Part shown: piece after piece, positions 60,501 through 64,000 of the stretch
How positions within the stretch are numbered: the stretch's first letter is position 1
Layout: every line of letters begins with the position of its first letter
Source: Saccharibacillus sacchari DSM 19268
GTDB taxonomy: Bacteria; Bacillota; Bacilli; Paenibacillales; Paenibacillaceae
Length of the DNA stretch: 64,000 nucleotides
Assembly (NCBI RefSeq): GCF_000585395.1
Contig: NZ_KK073875.1
Span: forward strand, 2,900,077 to 2,964,076
Direction: 5' to 3'
Translations under genes and position numbers: made by a program
Notes under the pieces: model-generated
Databases searched by the model: none
What the model was told of the DNA's origin: nothing
What the model saw: only the letters and a program-made list of their open reading frames with translations

Positions 60501-63500
60501 ATGCGGTCGGTCCGAACGACGAAGTAGAAGTCGGAGATCTTGAACCGGGAGACGACATCCGCATAGTAAGTTATTCGAGGCAAGGTGTCGAGATAGGCAG
60601 CGACAGAGATACGGTTGCGGATGGTCAGGAACAAATCACTTTATCGTTAAGGCTTTCGGAAGCCGGCGGTTATATCACAGCCACCGTTACGCGCCGCGGA
60701 GTATTGAGCCAATCGACTACGGTCAATCACGGAGCGGAAGAAGTGCCTGCTCCACCAAGTGAAAATATTGAAGTCGTGAACGAACCGGGCACGGATGAAG
60801 ATATTGTTCGCGTAGGCGGACTGTTTGAAGGCGACCTTGTGACCGTAACCAATCATGGCGCTTCCGGAGCAGCTTCCAACACTGCCAGTGAACGTGTTGG
60901 AGGTTCGGCGAACTCGGTGGAAATTCCGATCGGTCTGGATGCGGCAGGCGGTTATGTGGATGTAACGATAACCCGTTACCAGGACGAAGACGGAAACGGA
61001 GGCGAGATCAGTACGCCTACGACCGTAACTTACGAAGCGGAAGTGGTTCCTGATCTGAACGAGAACGACATTACGGTGAGCAATAATACCGGCGCCGGGG
61101 ATAAGGTCCGCGTTGAAGGGTTAAGCGACGGAGATTCGATACGCGTATACGCCTCGGAAAACGGAAGGTTTTTGGGTGAAGCCCAAGAAGAAGACGGCAT
61201 AGCCGAAGTGGATGTCGAACTTACTTCGACAGGCGGCAGCGTGCTCGTGACTCTGGTAAGAGGCGGTTCGGAAAGCCAAGGCACGACCGTACCTTACTTG
61301 AGCGAAGCGGTAGATCCCGTTCAGGTAGAGAATGTTACGGTCGATAATCAATTGGGTACGGAAAACGACACCGTAACGATCGTCGACCTTGAAGAAGGAG
61401 ATACGGTCCGGATTACGGAAGGTGGGCGGCAGCTCGCTGAAGAAACAGCAAATAGCGAAGGAACGGTTGTCGCGGATGTCGAGCTGATCGCGACGGGAGG
61501 AACGTTGGAAATCGTCGTTATCCGCAATCAGGTAAGCAGCACGCCGGCTTCCGTCGTTTATGCGGCCGAAGTGCTTCCTGCTCCGCTGCTCCAAAATATT
61601 ACCGTAAACAACGTGTCGAATACAGGGCCGTTGGTTGACAACGTAGAAGTTCGGGGGTTGAACGAAGGCGACGAAGTGTTGGTGTACGATCTGAATTACC
61701 AAGAACTCGGAAGCGTTACATCGACAGGAACAGTAGCCACGGTAACGATTCCGGACGGCTTGCAGATCGCGGGAGGAAGTATTTATGTTGAGCTCCAACG
61801 CGACGGAGTTGCCAGTCCTTTTACCCGGGTTGATTACGGCCCTGAAACCATCGAACCGATCAATGCGGGACAAGTCTTCGTGAATAATACGGCAAGTGAA
61901 AATGACACGGTGAGTGTGGGCGGATTGAACGCCGGCGAATCCGTGGGTATTTACGGAGCGGAAGGCGGGACGCCTGTTGTACAGGTGTATAACGGATCGC
62001 CTACGCTGGTCAATCTTACGTTGAATCCGAGCGGTGGAACTTTGAGGCTTGTTCGGATACGCGGCGGCATCGAAAGCCAAGAAATTTCGGTTCCGTTCGC
62101 TGCCGAAGAAGTTCCGAACGTAGCTCCGGGCAGCATTGAAGTCTCGAATAATCCGGGCTTGCAAGATGTCGTGACGATCGATGTGACTGCCAATCCGTTC
62201 GAGACGGGAGATGTATATGTCGTCTTTGACGAGAACGGAATCGAACTCGGGAGATCGGGTGCAGTAAATAACGACGAAGTTGCGATTTCCGTTATTCTTG
62301 CGGCTTCGGGAGGAAGAGTAGAGGTCGCTCTGGAACGCAGGGGCGTGATCGGGCAACGGACAAGCGCAACGTATTCCGCTGAAACTCCTCCTTCGAATCC
62401 GGGTCCTGCTGCGGCAGATATCACTGTAACGAACGAAACGGGAAGCAATGATCCGGTTGTTGTTCGCAACATCATTGCAGGAGAGACGGTAGTCGTATAC
62501 ACAAACAATGCTCGAATCGGCGAAGAGACGGCCGTCAACAACGGCAGCGTGACCGTGCGCGTTAATTTGCCGGACGATCAAGGCGGTACGATCGAAGTTG
62601 CGATTATTCGCGACGGAACCGAAAGTTTGCGGACACCGGCGGCTTATTACGCAGTCGAAGACGATCGACCGGTTACCCCTGAAGTCGGCAGCGTGACCAT
62701 TACGCGCTCGACCGATCCAGATGAAGCGGATATCGTGGAAGTGAGAGCTTTGCAGGCAGACGATATCGTTACTTTTTATGACGATACTCAAGTCAATATC
62801 GGAACAGCAACAGCAAATTCAGCAGGCGTTGCTACTCTAAGAACGCTGAGATTGAAATCGTATGCCAGCACGTTGACACTTACCGTGCAGCGAGGAACAT
62901 TCGTTAGCGGTCCGGTATCTGTTCCTTACGAAGCAGGTGTACTGAGACCACCCGTCCCTGAAGACGTTACGATCATCAATAATGAGGCTCCGGAAGCGGA
63001 TACGATCACCGTTCGCAACGTTCAATCGGGAGACGTAATCCGGGCTTACGAAGGAAACGATCAGACGGAGATCGGAGAAGGTACGGTAGCTACGAACGGA
63101 ACCAGCGTCAGCTTTGAAGCTGCGTTAGTCGAAGCAGGCGGGGCGGTAACGATTACGATCGAACGCGCAGGTCAAACCAGCGAGCGTTCCCAAGCTATCG
63201 CATACAGCGGTATTGCGCAAGCTCCCGATGCGCCGTTGGAAGCGGATGTTACATTTATCAACAATGAAGGTACGACGAACGACACGGTTACGATAAGAAA
63301 CGTGCAAGACGGGGACTTTATCCGTGTGTATGAAGGAAACGGAACCACACCTATCGGAACGGGCATCGCTACAACCGCTACAGCCAATATTCGGGCTGCT
63401 TTAGATGACGCAGGAGGTACGATCACGATCATTATCGATCGTAACGGCCTGCTCAGCGAACGATCGGAAGTTATCAATTATGGGGCCTTCACTGGAGTTC

Positions 63501-64000
63501 CATCGGCTCCGACCGCTGGGCAAATTGAAGTAACAAATACGGACACGACGAAAACTGTTACGGTATCCGGTCTGCAAGCTGGAGACGTGGTCAACGTGTA
63601 CGAAGTCGGCGATTTGACGACGTCGATCGGCACGGGCACGGTAGCTGCCGACGGCACGAGTGTCGTGGTCAATACCGATCTCGATGCCGCAGGCGGAGAA
63701 ATCGTGGTCATTGTGACGCGAGACGGACAAGCTAGTTCGCCGTCGGAAGCTGTGTCGTACGACGAAGAAGAAACAACGACGGCACCGCCGGCTCCGGCCG
63801 CCGGGCAAATTGAAGTAACGAATACGGACACGACGAAAACTGTTACGGTATCCGGTCTGCAAGCTGGAGACGTGGTGAACGTGTACGAAGCCGGCGATTT
63901 GACGACGTCGATCGGCACGGGCACCGTAGTTACCGACGGCACGAGTGTCGTGGTGCAGACCGATCTGGATGCCGCAGGCGGAGAAATCGTGGTCATTGTA
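57521..64000 (+). CDS. Giant secreted repeat protein, runs past the window end
   Basis: An open frame of 2,160 codons with no stop inside the window. The N-terminus has a signal peptide (about 1-36, basic start, hydrophobic core, cleavage after ASA). A unique domain (about 37-165) follows, then about 22 repeats of about 90-95 residues. Each repeat has the pattern NN...DTVTV.GL..GD.V.VY, then GTGT...V.L...GG...V.I.R.G..S and an AEVVP-type linker. Such acidic beta-rich repeats are typical of surface adhesins or extracellular scaffolds. The ATG at 57521 is the only usable start; a weak AGAGGG precedes it at 13 nt. Any wall-anchor or S-layer domain would lie beyond the window. It follows the KaiC-like operon. 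Confidence 0.88.
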   Translation, partial: MEKRAQKRTWKSWVSGLMAVILLIAMFPLAPERASAAGTLGVTTSVTNPRVGDTTDITLAYTTTAVLNLAIGDIEYRLPAGVKATTSDRFNGVNLSANQIFDGGSRVRISGINLVLIGSATYTLSLRNKTLTLPGDYNFQASTNGIVLGVVTTSNVASGTLQIPSLVLPGSSVTAFNNPGSSDAIEVTGVRTDDIIRVYDSAAAANPYAQLTATAAGTLNVPLRLAPAGGSVWISITRGGVESDKVSVSFPAEVVPAIPTSSITVANRSGDSDSVTVSFGTNAETGDAFRVYNSVSATTPIATSDPLSDGQTSVTTSVELSALGGTVYVARLRSGLESTRTAVGYPIEILAALLPAQVTIQNRSGNEDLVTITGLNQGDIVRIYASDGRLLASPTANSGGIIEAQVQLTSTSGSVNLVLLRNGLQSLPLAVLYPAEVVEALLPAAVTIANNPNDTDTVTVNGLLDGDKVRIELSPTNVTTFDVVGSGSKQFNIALAPTGGSLKISLLRNNVESPRITLSYGPETVNPPAAGSIAPINNTGNQDTVRVTGLQTGDEVIAYGTATGASELGRTTVNAGSSADISLALLPQGGTVYVAVQRRGILSGRTGVVYNAEIVPAPSVSSIVVENNPFDTDSVTVGNLLSGDEVLIYAANGTDLIRRVTAVANGSVYSAVAEGLALIPTGGSIRVSVLRNGIESSKTSVSYGAEVVSPPPLATIEIVNNEAANQDSVTVTGLIENDSVRIYRDGELLEEAGAVTQSGGEYAAAALVELSASGGSIEVSIVRNGVESAVTQASYPAESIDFEGSVTVTNAEGDEDTVDISDMQPGDLIIVYENVEAGGAELNQGTVNAQGTVTIPVTLEPGGGDLSFTFKRGDSNTSDPVNVPYGPERVSPPSAANIEVINTPTDSDTVTISELWPGDTVRLYLVEDGVETFDQEVTDTDNDRVVEVITGLNPTGGMLAVKIVREGRSSTSTRVNYDAEVVPALTLAQIAITNAVGPNDEVEVGDLEPGDDIRIVSYSRQGVEIGSDRDTVADGQEQITLSLRLSEAGGYITATVTRRGVLSQSTTVNHGAEEVPAPPSENIEVVNEPGTDEDIVRVGGLFEGDLVTVTNHGASGAASNTASERVGGSANSVEIPIGLDAAGGYVDVTITRYQDEDGNGGEISTPTTVTYEAEVVPDLNENDITVSNNTGAGDKVRVEGLSDGDSIRVYASENGRFLGEAQEEDGIAEVDVELTSTGGSVLVTLVRGGSESQGTTVPYLSEAVDPVQVENVTVDNQLGTENDTVTIVDLEEGDTVRITEGGRQLAEETANSEGTVVADVELIATGGTLEIVVIRNQVSSTPASVVYAAEVLPAPLLQNITVNNVSNTGPLVDNVEVRGLNEGDEVLVYDLNYQELGSVTSTGTVATVTIPDGLQIAGGSIYVELQRDGVASPFTRVDYGPETIEPINAGQVFVNNTASENDTVSVGGLNAGESVGIYGAEGGTPVVQVYNGSPTLVNLTLNPSGGTLRLVRIRGGIESQEISVPFAAEEVPNVAPGSIEVSNNPGLQDVVTIDVTANPFETGDVYVVFDENGIELGRSGAVNNDEVAISVILAASGGRVEVALERRGVIGQRTSATYSAETPPSNPGPAAADITVTNETGSNDPVVVRNIIAGETVVVYTNNARIGEETAVNNGSVTVRVNLPDDQGGTIEVAIIRDGTESLRTPAAYYAVEDDRPVTPEVGSVTITRSTDPDEADIVEVRALQADDIVTFYDDTQVNIGTATANSAGVATLRTLRLKSYASTLTLTVQRGTFVSGPVSVPYEAGVLRPPVPEDVTIINNEAPEADTITVRNVQSGDVIRAYEGNDQTEIGEGTVATNGTSVSFEAALVEAGGAVTITIERAGQTSERSQAIAYSGIAQAPDAPLEADVTFINNEGTTNDTVTIRNVQDGDFIRVYEGNGTTPIGTGIATTATANIRAALDDAGGTITIIIDRNGLLSERSEVINYGAFTGVPSAPTAGQIEVTNTDTTKTVTVSGLQAGDVVNVYEVGDLTTSIGTGTVAADGTSVVVNTDLDAAGGEIVVIVTRDGQASSPSEAVSYDEEETTTAPPAPAAGQIEVTNTDTTKTVTVSGLQAGDVVNVYEAGDLTTSIGTGTVVTDGTSVVVQTDLDAAGGEIVVIV
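63521..64000 (+). repeat. Nearly identical 285-bp repeat units at the end of the giant gene
   Basis: The unit starting at 63521 recurs at 63806, a period of 285 bp (95 codons), with only scattered substitutions. Earlier units of the same protein have diverged strongly, so this is a recent expansion that probably continues beyond the window. Confidence 0.85.

Noticed and set aside
61121..62791. A 556-codon minus-strand frame in the repeat region
   Set aside because: It mirrors the repeats of the giant plus-strand gene and shows no independent domain.
57521..64000. Periodic repeats as a CRISPR array
   Set aside because: The period is about 275-285 bp, the units are diverged and fully coding, and there are no short direct repeats with unique spacers.

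Overview
The window looks like chromosomal DNA from a moderately GC-rich, low-GC-lineage Gram-positive bacterium, most likely Paenibacillaceae (Paenibacillus or Saccharibacillus type). The reasons are Bacillus-type Shine-Dalgarno sequences close to AAAGGAGG, sigma-A, sigma-B and Fur sites of the Bacillus type, lipoprotein lipoboxes, a YdjO-type cold protein, CsbD, KtrB, and ABC importers without their own ATPase. The species call is inference. No rRNA gene, complete tRNA, prophage or CRISPR array was seen.

Layout. 1-2.2 kb: Fur-controlled tatAC, a cold-shock gene with a structured leader, and a ydjO-like gene. 2.3-9.9 kb: a six-gene biosynthetic operon (FabH/OleA-like thiolase, ATP-grasp ligase, OleD-like reductase, metallo-beta-lactamase-fold hydrolase, adenylate-forming enzyme, GNAT/FemAB-like acyltransferase) with a cluster of DnaA boxes inside it. 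9.9-14.1 kb: a structured element followed by potABCD (polyamine import). 14.1-20.3 kb: lipoprotein, OatA-like acyltransferase, membrane protein, a MITE-like element, K+ channel, pyroglutamyl peptidase, and a candidate PHO-box-controlled structured RNA. 20.3-32.7 kb: mostly single-gene units (MocR regulator with divergent LysE exporter, alpha-amylase, nitroreductase, DUF72, PPOX, WYL regulator, amidase, GGDEF enzyme, cupin, VTT membrane protein). 32.7-46.7 kb: GH36 alpha-galactosidase, CsbD, histidine kinase, HNH protein, KtrB, UbiA prenyltransferase, alpha/beta hydrolase and a sugar ABC importer. Four copies of one family of palindromic structured repeats lie between these genes. 46.8-53.2 kb: TPR regulator with an MFS exporter, a secreted protein and an ABC exporter pair. 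53.4-57.3 kb: a three-gene regulatory unit of a double KaiC-like ATPase, a tiny winged-helix-like protein and a large PocR/GAF/LuxR regulator. 57.5 kb to the end: a giant secreted protein made of about 22 repeats of about 92 residues that runs off the window.

The points most worth following up are the putative PhoP-driven RNA at 20.0 kb, the covarying palindromic repeat family (32.7, 33.0, 42.1 and 44.9 kb), a second two-copy structured element (9.9 and 35.4 kb), the noncanonical Ole-like operon, the KaiC-like triad beside the giant surface protein, the DnaA-box cluster at 5.05 kb, and two genes that appear to start at ATC codons (potA and the DUF72 gene). All calls are from reading the sequence. 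No database search was run.
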